This document shows, piece by piece, positions 8,863-18,273 of a stretch of 64,000 bases of DNA. The DNA is taken from positions 1 to 64,000 of the forward strand of contig JANPEZ010000161.1 in assembly GCA_031423155.1 (NCBI GenBank). The letters are read 5' to 3'. Position 1 is the stretch's first letter. Each line of letters opens with the position of its first letter. The notes beneath the pieces were generated by a model. It was not told the DNA's origin and did no database searches. It saw nothing but the letters and a program-made list of their open reading frames with translations. The stretch is from JANPEZ01 sp031423155. GTDB taxonomy: Bacteria > Actinomycetota > UBA4738 > HRBIN12. The position numbers and the translations under genes are program-made.

Positions 8863-10961
8863 CCCTCGATGGTCGTTCCGACGCCGGGTTCGGAGCGGAT
8901 GTCCACGTTCCCACCCAGGGTCGACAACCTGTCGGCGATGTTCTGAAGGCCCGACCCTCGCGCTGTGGTCGCCGCGTCGAAACCCGCTCCGTCGTCACTA
9001 ACGGTGAAGGAAAGTCCGTCGCGAACTTCGGCGATCGTGACCTCGACGGAGTTTGCTCTGGCGTACTTGGCAGCGTTCTGCAGCGATTCGAGGACGCTGA
9101 AGTAGATCGCGGCCTCGGTTTCGATGGGGTAGCGCTTCGTGCCCTCGACCGACAGATGCACCGGAAGGTCGCTGCGCTGGTACTGGGCGGCCAAGGCCGC
9201 GGCAAGGCCCTGCGCTTCCAGCAGCGGCGGATATATGCCGAGAGAAAGCGATGTCAAGGTGTCGAGGGCCTCGCCTATCTCCTCCCTGATCTCCGAGAGC
9301 ATCGACGCGGCGCGCCCGGGGTCCTTGTTCAGGAACCCCTTCGCGAGACGCAGTTTCACCGCGAGCGCCACCAGGTGCTGCTGCGCCCCGTCGTGGATGT
9401 TGCGCTCCAGGCGTCTTCTTTCCTCGTCTTGGGCCGCAACTATGCGTTGGCGGGAGGCGCGCAGTTCGGCCGCTTGAACCTGGATCTGCTCCAAGCGCGC
9501 TTCGAGGTCAGCCGTAAGGCGCACGTTGGAAAGGACCAATCCGGTCTGGCTCACCAGCGTGGACAGCAGCCTCTCTTCGGCCGGCGTCGGTCCCTCCCCT
9601 AGCGAGCTGGACAAGGTGATGACCCCGAGCAACTCCCCCTGGTGGAGAACGGGTAGGACCCGGTCCGTGCCCTCGAACCGTGGGAGGTCCTCTCCATCGA
9701 GACGCAGCGTGCCGCGAGTGACCTCGCCCTCCGGCCAAGTGGCCCGCAGACGCAGGTGATCTTGGAGACGGAGCCAGATCTCGACCCGTTCGGCTCGGGT
9801 TCCCTCCGCTATCACGCGAGCGGTCCTTGGTAGCACGTCCTCGGTGGCGTAGGTTCCGGCCACTCGCTCGCTGAACCGGGTCAGGATCTCATACGGCGTG
9901 GCTCTCTCCCCATAGACGAGACGGTTCGCGACCTTCTGCACCCGAGCGCGCAGCGGCTGGAACGCCAGAGCCACGATCGCGGTTGCCAGCACCGACAGAA
10001 CGAGGTTGTCGCCGCTGGCGCCGATCATTGCGCCGAGCCCGATCACGATGGCGACGTAGACGAGGGTGATGAAGGCTGCCAGCGCACCGTAGACCAGCGT
10101 CTTGGAGATCACGACGTCGATCTCGTACAGGCGGTATCTCAACACCGAGATCGCAACCGCGATCGGGAGACTGAGGAGGGTCAACCCCCCGAGGATCTGC
10201 ACTATGGGTGAGTTCTTGACGATCACCGACGGAACGAAGGCGACGAGCGCCAGACACGCCGCGTACACGAACCATCGGAGCTGCAGGCGCTCATCACCCG
10301 TGGCTCGACGAAGACGCTGCACCAGCGAACCGATCGAATATAGAAGTGTGCCCAAGAGTGCGAAGTACGAAGCTGCGACGAACGAGCCGGCGAGCCCCTC
10401 GGACATGCGGATGCCGAGTGGGTTCGGGATCGACTCGAACTGATACAGGTGCTTCGCGCCTAAGGCTCCCGTCACGACCGCAACGATGACCGCAACGATC
10501 GTGACCCTGTTGGCTCGCCGGCGTCCGGTCTGGACCGGTCGCCCCTCCGGGAACCAAAGGAAAAGGAAGACGGTGGACATGGTGACGACAGGGATCCAGA
10601 GAGCGTCGCTGAGCAGGCCGAACCAGTCGGCACCCGGGAGGGAACCAGGGTTCGTCGAAAGTCCATGGACGGCATACGTGCTCGACAGGTTCGAGAAAGC
10701 GAGCACGAGTCCGCTCCCGCAGAAGAGCCACCCGAGCCCGTTGTCGGGGCGCCTTAGCGCGATCACGGTGCCGACCACAGAGAACATGAGGAGTCCGACA
10801 CTGAAGCCGATCGTCGCCCACACCGAGGTGATGACGCTCCCGAAGTCCGGCGCAACTACGACCGGCCCGTTCTGCGAGGCGATCGCGGCCGCGACCGACC
10901 CGCATCCCGCTGCCAGTAGCAGCGATCCCCACGCCAGGAGCCTGACGATGCGGGGGCTCAT
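8826..10961 (-). CDS. Membrane sensor histidine kinase 3 (HisKA_3 type)
   Basis: 711 residues from the ATG at 10961 (MSPRIVRLLAW). The frame is open a further 195 codons upstream, but that part antiparallels the neighbouring gene and lacks hydrophobic character, so I exclude it. The sensor, linker (RLVYGERATPYEIL), GAF-like domain, His523 (ERNIHDGAQQHL) and HATPase (SLQNAAKYA, DDGAGFD) are complete. It differs from the paralogues in SLGIYPPLLEAQG where most have ARGIYPPLLADKG. The 3' end overlaps kinase 2 by 37 bases; the 5' end overlaps the sensor-only gene by 4. Confidence 0.87.
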   Translation of the reverse strand: MSPRIVRLLAWGSLLLAAGCGSVAAAIASQNGPVVVAPDFGSVITSVWATIGFSVGLLMFSVVGTVIALRRPDNGLGWLFCGSGLVLAFSNLSSTYAVHGLSTNPGSLPGADWFGLLSDALWIPVVTMSTVFLFLWFPEGRPVQTGRRRANRVTIVAVIVAVVTGALGAKHLYQFESIPNPLGIRMSEGLAGSFVAASYFALLGTLLYSIGSLVQRLRRATGDERLQLRWFVYAACLALVAFVPSVIVKNSPIVQILGGLTLLSLPIAVAISVLRYRLYEIDVVISKTLVYGALAAFITLVYVAIVIGLGAMIGASGDNLVLSVLATAIVALAFQPLRARVQKVANRLVYGERATPYEILTRFSERVAGTYATEDVLPRTARVIAEGTRAERVEIWLRLQDHLRLRATWPEGEVTRGTLRLDGEDLPRFEGTDRVLPVLHQGELLGVITLSSSLGEGPTPAEERLLSTLVSQTGLVLSNVRLTADLEARLEQIQVQAAELRASRQRIVAAQDEERRRLERNIHDGAQQHLVALAVKLRLAKGFLNKDPGRAASMLSEIREEIGEALDTLTSLSLGIYPPLLEAQGLAAALAAQYQRSDLPVHLSVEGTKRYPIETEAAIYFSVLESLQNAAKYARANSVEVTIAEVRDGLSFTVSDDGAGFDAATTARGSGLQNIADRLSTLGGNVDIRSEPGVGTTIEGWLPVFASAEAP

Positions 10962-11461
10962 CTCTCTGCATCCTCGCCATGACCCGCGTCCCTCGCCATC
11001 GAGATCCGCCAAGGCAAGGAGACGATCCCTAGCAACAGCGAGATCACGATCGCTCCGATCACCGGCAGCTCGGCGAGGTCCTGTATCGGATAGGGGATGT
11101 AGATCCCGCTCGGATTGCCGGTTCCGGCTTGATCGAGCAGGTGGTCGTCGAAGAACTGAAGGAACGCGAACGTAGCCGTCGACCACCAGATCACTCGCGC
11201 GAGCAGGAAGCGCAGCTTCCCGTCGATGCGCCCGTCGGGGATGAGGAGCGTCGCCATCGCGACCGTTCCGAACGCGAAGGCGACCCACATCCCGCCCGGC
11301 CAGGCGAAGTACCTGCCGACGAGGCTCCGCTGACCTTCGGGCAAGGCCCGAGTCGGTTCGAGCAGAGAACGGCCGATCCGGTACGAGGCGTAGGTGATCG
11401 CTGCGCAAAAGGCGAGCACCAGCGTCGCCTTGACCGGATGCGTTGCGAGCCAGCGATTCAT
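10958..11461 (-). CDS. Sensor-only membrane protein, kinase domain absent
   Basis: 167 residues with about four hydrophobic segments. It carries LLIPDGRI, clearly related to the LLFPDGR signature of the kinase sensors, followed by a region like the segment after it in the paralogues (IPYPIQDLAELP). There is no linker, GAF, HisKA_3 or HATPase part. It sits in the array between kinases 4 and 3 with 4-base overlaps on both sides, so it is surely translated with them. Either a partial copy that became a separate accessory subunit or a decayed kinase whose reading frame has been kept. Confidence 0.75.
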   Translation of the reverse strand: MNRWLATHPVKATLVLAFCAAITYASYRIGRSLLEPTRALPEGQRSLVGRYFAWPGGMWVAFAFGTVAMATLLIPDGRIDGKLRFLLARVIWWSTATFAFLQFFDDHLLDQAGTGNPSGIYIPYPIQDLAELPVIGAIVISLLLGIVSLPWRISMARDAGHGEDAER

Positions 11462-13539
11462 ACGGGGAGCCGTCCCTTGAGGGTCGTCCCCTGACCCGGG
11501 GCGCTTCGGATCTCCAGATCTCCGCCGAGCGCGGCGAGTCGGTCACTCATGCCCTGAAGTCCCGTTCCGTATCCGGCAGCCGCGAGGTCGAAGCCCGAGC
11601 CGTCATCGACGACCTCGAAGTGAAGTTCTCCAGGACGTGCGTTCAAAGTGATGCTGGCACTGGCCTCGCTCGCGTACTTCGAGACGTTCTGCAAGGCCTC
11701 CAGGCAACAGAAGTAGACGGCCGCCTCGATCTCCTGCGGATATCGGCCGACGCCGTCCGAGGCAACGCTGGCCGCGACGGGGGATCGGTTGGCCTGGGCC
11801 TGCAGAGCGGCCGTGAGTCCCTTGTCGGCCAGCAGCGGGGGGTAGATGCCCCTCGCAAGGTCGCGCAGGTTCTCTAGAGCATCGTTCGCATCGGCCTGCA
11901 ACTGTTCGAGCAGCCGCTTGGAGCCCTCGAGGTCGCGGTCCAACATCTGTCCGGCGAGCCTGAGCTTGACCGCCAGCGCGACGAGCTGCTGTTGGGCGCC
12001 GTCGTGGATGTTGCGCTCCAGCGTCTTCGCGCGGTCGTCCTGGGCGGTAACGATCCGCCGGCGTGATCCGCGCAGCTCCTCGATCAATCTCACGTTGCGA
12101 AGAACCAAGCCGGCCTGAGACGCCAGATCGCGAACCAAAGCTTCCTTCGTCTTGTTCATCGGGTCGTTCGCCGGCATCACGACGGTGATCGCGCCGAGCA
12201 GCTCTCCTCGATCGCGCACCTCAAAGGCGTGGCCCGGCAAGGTATCCGGCAGGGACTCACTGGACATGCGGTGGTGCTCGGAGGCGCCTTGCGAAGGCCA
12301 GGAGGCTTCGAGCCGAAGGTCCTCGCCCAGCCGCAGCCACACCCCGGCCTCTTCGGCTCCGACCGCTTCGACCAGAAGCGTCGCAAGCCGAGGAAGCACG
12401 TCGTCGGTCGCATAGGTTTCGCCCAAGCGGCCGGAGAAGCTGGTGAGCACTTCGTAAGGAGTGGAGCGTCCGCCGAAGACGAGTCTCTGCGAGATACGGG
12501 CCGCAAGTATGGGTATCGGCCTGATAGACAGGCCGACCACCAGACCCATGAGCCCGAAGGACACTCGGGTCGCGGCTACACCTGGGGTGAGGACGTCCCC
12601 GGCGATTCCGACGATGACCAACGCGAAGAACCCGATGACGATGACGAGAAGAACGGTAAGCACTCGATGAGCGATCTGCTTGCGCATCACGAGCCCAACG
12701 TCGTAGAGACCGAACGTGAGGACCGCGAAGGCGGTCGCGACCGGGATGCCGATCAAGATCCCGAAGCCGACGACCAAAGCCGCGATGGACCCGGTGATCC
12801 ACCCGACGGTATCGTTGACGAGAAGCGCGGGAAGAGCGATCGCGGCAGCGATCACCATCGCACTGAGCACCAACGTCAGGAAGCGCAACTGCGTCTTCGT
12901 TTCGCCCGTTGAGCGCCTGTAGCGGACGAGGAGGCTCACGAAACCGGCCACGGTCACGATGACCGTGAGCACGCCCCCTAGGCCGGCCCCTCCCTTTACC
13001 CCCGGGATCGCGGAGACCCAAGCCGGGGGGTTCAGCGCGAGCGAGTTCTCGTCGGCCATCGCGAGATTCGCGAGGGCCCACAGGACGCTCGCGGCGGCCG
13101 CAGCGGCGACCATGATCCTCCAGCGGCGTGAGAGCAGCCGCCCGTCCGGGAAGAGCATCAGGAAGACGGGAAGGATGAAGGGCATCACCGACAGGGGCGC
13201 GATCAGGAGGAACCAAGCCCCCGCGTCGGAGAAGGGTGCGGTGCCCGATCCCAGTCCACCCGATCCGATCGACGAGTATGCCGCCGTGAAGGCCGTCGTT
13301 CCCATCAAGGCCGCGACAGAGCAGAAGAGCCAGCCCAGCGGATTGCCCGGCTGCTTCGAGGCCATGAGGGTTCCGAGCCCGCCGTAGATCAGGAGCGGCA
13401 GCGCCATCACCCCCGTTAGCACGACCACCGAAGGGTCCGACTTCCCGGGGATGAATGGCACGGAGGCGGCCATCGCGATCGACCCGAAGTAGATGCTGCG
13501 ACTCAGGCGGCGTGCCGAAGTCGTGCCGAGGTTCTTCAA
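11458..13539 (-). CDS. Membrane sensor histidine kinase 4 (HisKA_3 type)
   Basis: 693 residues: multi-pass sensor with LMLFPDGRLLSRRWR, linker (RLVFGGRSTPYEVL), GAF-like domain, phospho-acceptor His512 (ERNIHDGAQQQL) and HATPase (ALQNVSKYA, DDGSGFD, GTGLQGMSDRL). The coiled-coil before the His box reads AQDDRAKTLERN where most paralogues have AQDEERRKIERN. Starts ATG at 13539, overlapping the preceding kinase by 4 bases. The stimulus cannot be read from sequence; the membrane sensors diverge much more than the kinase cores. Confidence 0.88.
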   Translation of the reverse strand: MKNLGTTSARRLSRSIYFGSIAMAASVPFIPGKSDPSVVVLTGVMALPLLIYGGLGTLMASKQPGNPLGWLFCSVAALMGTTAFTAAYSSIGSGGLGSGTAPFSDAGAWFLLIAPLSVMPFILPVFLMLFPDGRLLSRRWRIMVAAAAAASVLWALANLAMADENSLALNPPAWVSAIPGVKGGAGLGGVLTVIVTVAGFVSLLVRYRRSTGETKTQLRFLTLVLSAMVIAAAIALPALLVNDTVGWITGSIAALVVGFGILIGIPVATAFAVLTFGLYDVGLVMRKQIAHRVLTVLLVIVIGFFALVIVGIAGDVLTPGVAATRVSFGLMGLVVGLSIRPIPILAARISQRLVFGGRSTPYEVLTSFSGRLGETYATDDVLPRLATLLVEAVGAEEAGVWLRLGEDLRLEASWPSQGASEHHRMSSESLPDTLPGHAFEVRDRGELLGAITVVMPANDPMNKTKEALVRDLASQAGLVLRNVRLIEELRGSRRRIVTAQDDRAKTLERNIHDGAQQQLVALAVKLRLAGQMLDRDLEGSKRLLEQLQADANDALENLRDLARGIYPPLLADKGLTAALQAQANRSPVAASVASDGVGRYPQEIEAAVYFCCLEALQNVSKYASEASASITLNARPGELHFEVVDDGSGFDLAAAGYGTGLQGMSDRLAALGGDLEIRSAPGQGTTLKGRLPV

Positions 13540-15593
13540 ATGCTCCGTCCTTTCGTGGGTACGCGGCCGCGCACGGTGGTGCCGGCCCCGGGGGTGCTGG
13601 TGATGTCGATATCGCCGCCGAGCGCTGCGAGACGGTCGGCCATCCCCTGCAGCCCGGTCCCGTAGCCGGTCTCGCCGGAGTCGAACCCGGCACCGTCGTC
13701 GATGACCTCGAACGAAAGGGAGCCGTCCGCATCGGAAAGGCTCAAAGTCACCTGAGTGGCGCCGGCGTACTTGGCGACGTTCTGCAGCGCTTCCAGACAG
13801 CAGAAATACACTGCCGCCTCGACATCCTGTCCGTAACGCCCTAGATCGTCGGACACGACTGAGACGGGAACAACCGAGCGCCTAGCTTGCGCGTCGAGGG
13901 CCGCCACAAGTCCCTTGTCCGCGAGTAGCGGCGGGTAGATCCCTCTCGCGAGGTCGCGCAGCGTATCGATGGCATCGGAGATGTCGTTTTGGAGACCGGC
14001 GAGCATCTCGGTCGTCTTGACGGGGTCCTTGTCCGCCAGCGACTGGGCGAGCCTGGTCTTCACCGAGAGCGCCACGAGTTGCTGCTGGGCGCCATCGTGC
14101 AGATTGCGCTCGATCTTGCGGCGCTCCTCGTCTTGGGCGGCGACCAACCGCTGACGGGAGGCCTTCAGCTCCTCGAGGCGCGCGAGCAGCTCTTGCGTGA
14201 GGCCGACATTCCGAATGACCAGTCCTGCCTGACCCGCGAGATCGGAGACGAGCTTGGTCTCCGTGGGAGTGATCGGCTCCCCCGGCTTCTTCTCGATCGA
14301 CAGGGCCCCGAGCAGTTCGCCCTGGTGTCGCACCTCGACGAGCCGGTCGGGCACCTCTTCGGCCGACACCGGGTCGAGCCGTGGCTGATCTTGTGGCCAG
14401 GTCGCCGCCGGCCGGAGTTCGATTCCGGCGCGTAGCCAGACATCGGCACGCGCGGCGTTGGTTCCCTCGGCCAGGATCCGCACCATCCGTGGCAACAGGT
14501 CCTCGTTCGCATAGGCGCCGGCGAGCCGTTCGGAGAACTCCGAGAGCACCTCGTAGGGCGTCGCACGATTCCCGTAGACGACCCTGTCGGCCAGGTGTTG
14601 TGCACGCCGGCGCACGGGCTGGAACACGATGGCGACCACAGCTGCGGCGACGGCCGAGAGCACCGGGCTCCGCTGATCGCTGGCCGCTGCGCCGATCCCT
14701 ATCACGATCGCGACGTAGACGCCGGTGATGAAGATAGCCAGCGCTCCGTACACGACGGCCTTGTTGATGACCAGATCGACGTCGAAAAGTCGGTACTTCA
14801 AGATCGCGATCCCGACCGAGATCGGCAGCAGCGCGATGATGAAGGCCTGGACGACGTCGGCCCACCCGCCGTTGCCGTGTTCCACAGGGATCGCGAGCCA
14901 CGCAACGAAGATCGCACCAGAGAGCATCAGCCACTTGATCTGCTGGCGCTCTTCGCCCCTGCTACGGCGGAACCGCACGACGAGCGAGGCCACACACGCG
15001 GCCATCAGCCCGATGAATAAGAAGGCGAGCACCTCGCGTGCGACGTTGAAGAACCCGGTCAAACCCTCTATCGCGTAGGGGTTGACGGCGTGACGGCCGC
15101 GAGCGTCGGTGAAGTCCGCTCCCTCGAACGCGAACGCGATCGACCATAGGACGATGACTAGCCCGCAGGCCCGGGCCATCCAGCGCCATCTGGCCGAAGG
15201 CAGGTGCCCGTCGGGGAACAGCAGGAACGGGTAGGTGAGCATCGCCCCGAAGATCGGGACCCAGACCCAGTTACCGAGCCAATTCGCTGCCGTGCCGCCG
15301 AATGCGCCCGGATGGGTGACCGTAGCCCATCGTGCATACGTGTCGAAGAACGCGAAACCCACGGCGACTCCCACCCAGACGAAGAGATAGAGCCAGCCCA
15401 CGGGATTCCCAGGCCGCCTTCGCGCGAGCACCACACCTATAGTCCCGATAGAGAAGAAAGCGACGGCCTGGGCCGAGTCCGACACTTGGAATGGATCGTG
15501 ATCGAAGATGGACAGCCCGATCGAAGCCGCCAACACAGCGAGGCCGAACATCCACACGAACGATGCGAGCCGGCGTGCTCGAGCAGGTTTCAC
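13536..15593 (-). CDS. Membrane sensor histidine kinase 5 (HisKA_3 type)
   Basis: 685 residues with the family layout: hydrophobic sensor (LLFPDGHLPSARWR), linker (RVVYGNRATPYEVL), GAF-like domain, phospho-acceptor His499 (ERNLHDGAQQQL) and HATPase (ALQNVAKYA, DDGAGFD). Its HATPase domain is almost identical to that of kinase 6, including a stretch of 68 identical bases (13657-13724 against 15711-15778), while their sensors differ clearly. That pattern suggests recent gene conversion or recombination. Starts ATG at 15593 with a 4-base overlap. Confidence 0.88.
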   Translation of the reverse strand: MKPARARRLASFVWMFGLAVLAASIGLSIFDHDPFQVSDSAQAVAFFSIGTIGVVLARRRPGNPVGWLYLFVWVGVAVGFAFFDTYARWATVTHPGAFGGTAANWLGNWVWVPIFGAMLTYPFLLFPDGHLPSARWRWMARACGLVIVLWSIAFAFEGADFTDARGRHAVNPYAIEGLTGFFNVAREVLAFLFIGLMAACVASLVVRFRRSRGEERQQIKWLMLSGAIFVAWLAIPVEHGNGGWADVVQAFIIALLPISVGIAILKYRLFDVDLVINKAVVYGALAIFITGVYVAIVIGIGAAASDQRSPVLSAVAAAVVAIVFQPVRRRAQHLADRVVYGNRATPYEVLSEFSERLAGAYANEDLLPRMVRILAEGTNAARADVWLRAGIELRPAATWPQDQPRLDPVSAEEVPDRLVEVRHQGELLGALSIEKKPGEPITPTETKLVSDLAGQAGLVIRNVGLTQELLARLEELKASRQRLVAAQDEERRKIERNLHDGAQQQLVALSVKTRLAQSLADKDPVKTTEMLAGLQNDISDAIDTLRDLARGIYPPLLADKGLVAALDAQARRSVVPVSVVSDDLGRYGQDVEAAVYFCCLEALQNVAKYAGATQVTLSLSDADGSLSFEVIDDGAGFDSGETGYGTGLQGMADRLAALGGDIDITSTPGAGTTVRGRVPTKGRSI
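13657..13724. repeat. 68-base identical block shared with kinase 6, copy A
   Basis: Identical base for base to 15711-15778. It lies in the HATPase coding region of kinase 5, and high similarity continues on both sides to about 13800. Confidence 0.85.
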
Positions 15594-17626
15594 GATGCGT
15601 TCCCTATCCTGGGCACCCGGCCGATGACCGTCGTCCCACCTCCGGGACTGGATCGGACTTCGAGCCGTCCGTCGAGCGCCGCGAGCCTATCGGCCATCCC
15701 CTGTAGTCCCGTCCCGTAGCCGGTCTCGCCGGAGTCGAACCCGGCACCGTCGTCGATGACCTCGAACGAAAGGGAGCCATCAGTATCGGAAAGGCTCAAA
15801 GTCACCTGCGTGGCACCGGCGTACTTCGCGACGTTCTGGAGCGCTTCCAGACAGCAGAAGTAGACTGCGGCTTCCGTGTCTTGAGGGAATCTTCCGATCG
15901 AGCCGGCCTCGACCGTCACGGGTACGGCGGCTCTGCGAGCTTGCGACTCAAGTGCCGCGACCAATCCCTTGTCGGCCAGTAACGGCGGATAGATGCCGCG
16001 CGCCAGGTCTCTGAGGTTGTCCAGTGCTTCGCCGGTGTCCTCCCCGAGTTGGGCGAGCATCTCCTTGGCCTTTGCGACGTCGCGACCCAGGATCTGTTCG
16101 GCAAGACGCAGCTTCACCTGGAGGGCAACGAGTTGCTGCTGCGCGCCGTCGTGCAGGTTGCGTTCGATCTTGCGGCGCTCCTCGTCTTGGGCGGCGACGA
16201 TGCGCTGACGGGACGCTCGGAGTTCCTCGATGAGTCTCACGTTCCGGAGGACCAGGCCGGCCTGGGAGGCGAGGTCCTCGACGAGCTTGGCTTTCGCCGG
16301 GTTCATCGGATCGGCAGCGGGCATCGAAACCGAGAGAGCGCCGAGCAGCTCACCCTGGTGGCGGACCTCCACGGCATCGGCGGGAAGCTCCGACGGGGCG
16401 ACCGCGTCCACGGGCGAGGTGGCCGAGGGCCTTAGGCCACCACCGATCTTCAGCCAGACGATCGCCGAGTCCGCGCCGGTACCGGCCTGCAGCACCTGAG
16501 CCATGCGAGGAAGTACGTCATCGGATGCGTAGGTCTCCGAGACCCGGCCGGAGAACTCGGCGAGAACCTCGTACGGCGTCGCGCGCTTCCCGTAGACCAG
16601 CCGGTCCGCGACCTTGCGCGCGCGGTCCCTCGCCGGTTGGAATAAGACGGCCAACGCCGCTGCAGCGGCGAACGAAAGGGCCGTCGAGCCGGAGGACGAC
16701 ACGAACGCCCCGACGCCCGCGACGATGCCCGCGTAGACGATCGAGATGAATACCGCTAGCAGTCCGAACACGACCGCCTTTCGGATCACGATGTCCAGGT
16801 CGTAGAGGTGGTATTTCAAGATCGCGACGGCACACGCTGCCGGGATACCCAAGAGCACCATCACGACTAAGGCATAGCCGAGTGCCCCCGCCGCCACGGA
16901 GTTCTCGCCCAACGTGGCGATAACCACCATGTTGGCCACGAACCCCACCACGGTCGCGATCCCGAGGTACGCCAGCCATCGGATCTGTTGGCGCTCGTCT
17001 CCGCGGGCCTCGCGGTACCTCAGGACGAGGCCGACGATCGACAACACGATGCACGCGAGGATCGTTGCACCCGCGACCCCAAGGATCGCGCCGACCGGAC
17101 CTTCCAGGGCCTCGATCGCGTAAGGGTTGGCCAGCTCCTTGCCACCGGTGAGGGTCAGGTCCTGAGGAAGGATCGCGAATCCTCCTATGAGCACGCTCGT
17201 CGCAGTTACATAGGCACGCCACACCCAGCGCCAGCGTGGGGTGCCGGTCGGATAGAGGAGCGGGATCGCGATAAGCAGGAGGAGCGCGAGGAAGAAGGCT
17301 AGTTGGTCGAGTAACGCGGCCAAGCCGGTGAAAGGGAGCGGCCGAGCGCGGACGACGGAAGAGTAGGTCGCATAGATATCGGCCGTCACGAAGATGGCGA
17401 CCGCGACTATCACGGCGATCAAGGCCCACCCGACCGCGTTGCCGGCCTTCGCCGCGATCGTGGCGCCGACGGGCGCCATGGCCAGCACCGCCGCGAGGAC
17501 CAGCAGCGCCAGTACTGGATCGTCGCCCACACGGAACGCGTAACTGAGGATGAGACCCGAGGTCGTCAGCGCCACCGACGCTCCAGCGGTGAACCATGCG
17601 AGCCTGCCCCTCGTGCGGACGTTCAT
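15590..17626 (-). CDS. Membrane sensor histidine kinase 6 (first gene of the array)
   Basis: 678 residues from the ATG at 17626 (MNVRTRGRLAWF), chosen because TTGGAGA precedes it and the hydrophobic sensor follows directly; an upstream GTG frame would add 40 residues of unlike composition. The sensor has LLYPTGTPRWRW instead of LLFPDGR. Linker (RLVYGKRATPYEVL), GAF-like domain, phospho-acceptor His492 (ERNLHDGAQQQL) and HATPase are intact. As the first gene its promoter should drive the whole minus-strand array down to 4622; I see no clear minus-10 box for it. Confidence 0.87.
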   Translation of the reverse strand: MNVRTRGRLAWFTAGASVALTTSGLILSYAFRVGDDPVLALLVLAAVLAMAPVGATIAAKAGNAVGWALIAVIVAVAIFVTADIYATYSSVVRARPLPFTGLAALLDQLAFFLALLLLIAIPLLYPTGTPRWRWVWRAYVTATSVLIGGFAILPQDLTLTGGKELANPYAIEALEGPVGAILGVAGATILACIVLSIVGLVLRYREARGDERQQIRWLAYLGIATVVGFVANMVVIATLGENSVAAGALGYALVVMVLLGIPAACAVAILKYHLYDLDIVIRKAVVFGLLAVFISIVYAGIVAGVGAFVSSSGSTALSFAAAAALAVLFQPARDRARKVADRLVYGKRATPYEVLAEFSGRVSETYASDDVLPRMAQVLQAGTGADSAIVWLKIGGGLRPSATSPVDAVAPSELPADAVEVRHQGELLGALSVSMPAADPMNPAKAKLVEDLASQAGLVLRNVRLIEELRASRQRIVAAQDEERRKIERNLHDGAQQQLVALQVKLRLAEQILGRDVAKAKEMLAQLGEDTGEALDNLRDLARGIYPPLLADKGLVAALESQARRAAVPVTVEAGSIGRFPQDTEAAVYFCCLEALQNVAKYAGATQVTLSLSDTDGSLSFEVIDDGAGFDSGETGYGTGLQGMADRLAALDGRLEVRSSPGGGTTVIGRVPRIGNAS
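15711..15778. repeat. 68-base identical block shared with kinase 5, copy B
   Basis: Identical to 13657-13724, in the HATPase coding region of kinase 6. Supports recent sequence exchange between the two paralogues. Confidence 0.85.
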
Positions 17627-17759
17627 GCCGTCTCCAACTTGAGTGCAGGGACATGCCCGGTGGCAGACTTCTCGACCATGCGGGCATCTTCCCCCGGGCC
17701 GCTGCTTCGGCGGTAGGAGGCTTACGCGACTTTCCGTGCGTGGCACCCCACCCCCTTGT

Positions 17760-17773
17760 GGGTGCCTGCACCC
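17760..17773. promoter_or_regulatory. Palindrome GGGTGC-CT-GCACCC upstream of the stress gene
   Basis: Perfect six-base arms around a 2-base centre, 85 bases before the universal stress gene and about 55 bases upstream of its likely minus-10 box. Same core as the sites at 2945-2966 and 25567-25578. It lies in the divergent region between kinase 6 and the stress gene and so could serve both. Confidence 0.4.
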
Positions 17774-17821
17774 CCGCTCAACCGTGGTGGCGGCCGGGTC
17801 GTTTCAGGGGCCGGATGGGCC

Positions 17822-17827
17822 TACCTT
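17822..17827 (+). promoter_or_regulatory. Minus-10 box TACCTT of the universal stress gene
   Basis: TANNNT box 30 bases before the ATG at 17858, leaving room for a leader with the AGGAG at 17846-17850. Confidence 0.4.
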
Positions 17828-17857
17828 CGAGGCGTGGACATAGACAGGAGGCCCGCG

Positions 17858-18265
17858 ATGAAGACCATCTTGGTAGGAACGGATACTTCGGCCGCAGCCG
17901 ATCTGGCCGTAGAGGACGCCGCCCGGCTTGCCCGGGACCGGGGCGCAGAACTGCTGGTGCTATACGTCAAGCCCGAATCGGATCTGAAGTCTGTGGTCGA
18001 TCCGGACCACTCACCCGACCCGGCCGGGTACCTGGCGAAGATCTCCGGCCGATTCCCCGAGGTCTCGATACGCACTCGGACCGAGAGAGGGGATCCGGCG
18101 ACCCTGATCTGCGACGTCGCCGCCGACGAGAAGGTCGACACCATCGTCGTCGGCAACAGGGGTGCTAACGGCTCTAAGTGGCGCGTTCGTGACAGCGTTC
18201 CGACGCTGGTGCTTCGCCACTCGCCGTGTTCGGTTCTGATCGTCGACACCAGAAGGGCGCAGTGA
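17858..18265 (+). CDS. Universal stress protein (UspA family)
   Basis: 135 residues in one Usp domain, from MKTILVGTDTS to SPCSVLIVDTRR. Usp proteins bind ATP through GxxG-x9-G(S/T). Here GNRG is present but the third Gly is Asp (RVRDSVPT), so ATP binding may be weakened. The ATG at 17858 follows AGGAG at 17846-17850. It stands between the kinase array and the LuxR-type regulator and converges with the latter, with 8 bases between the stops. Its position suggests it may be a target of the same signalling system, by analogy with dormancy regulons where Usp genes are common targets. Confidence 0.85.
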   Translation: MKTILVGTDTSAAADLAVEDAARLARDRGAELLVLYVKPESDLKSVVDPDHSPDPAGYLAKISGRFPEVSIRTRTERGDPATLICDVAADEKVDTIVVGNRGANGSKWRVRDSVPTLVLRHSPCSVLIVDTRRAQ

Positions 18266-18273
18266 CTCGGATG

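Noticed and set aside
10962..11546. Extension of kinase 3 upstream of its ATG as one 906-residue protein
   Set aside because: The extra 195 residues are Arg-rich, non-hydrophobic and antiphase to the sensor-only gene; the ATG at 10961 overlaps that gene in the same way as every other pair in the array.
17750..17857. DosR-type dormancy box before the universal stress gene
   Set aside because: The GGGTCGTTTCAGGGGCC stretch only loosely resembles the known motif and lacks symmetry; the GGTGC palindrome is the stronger signal.
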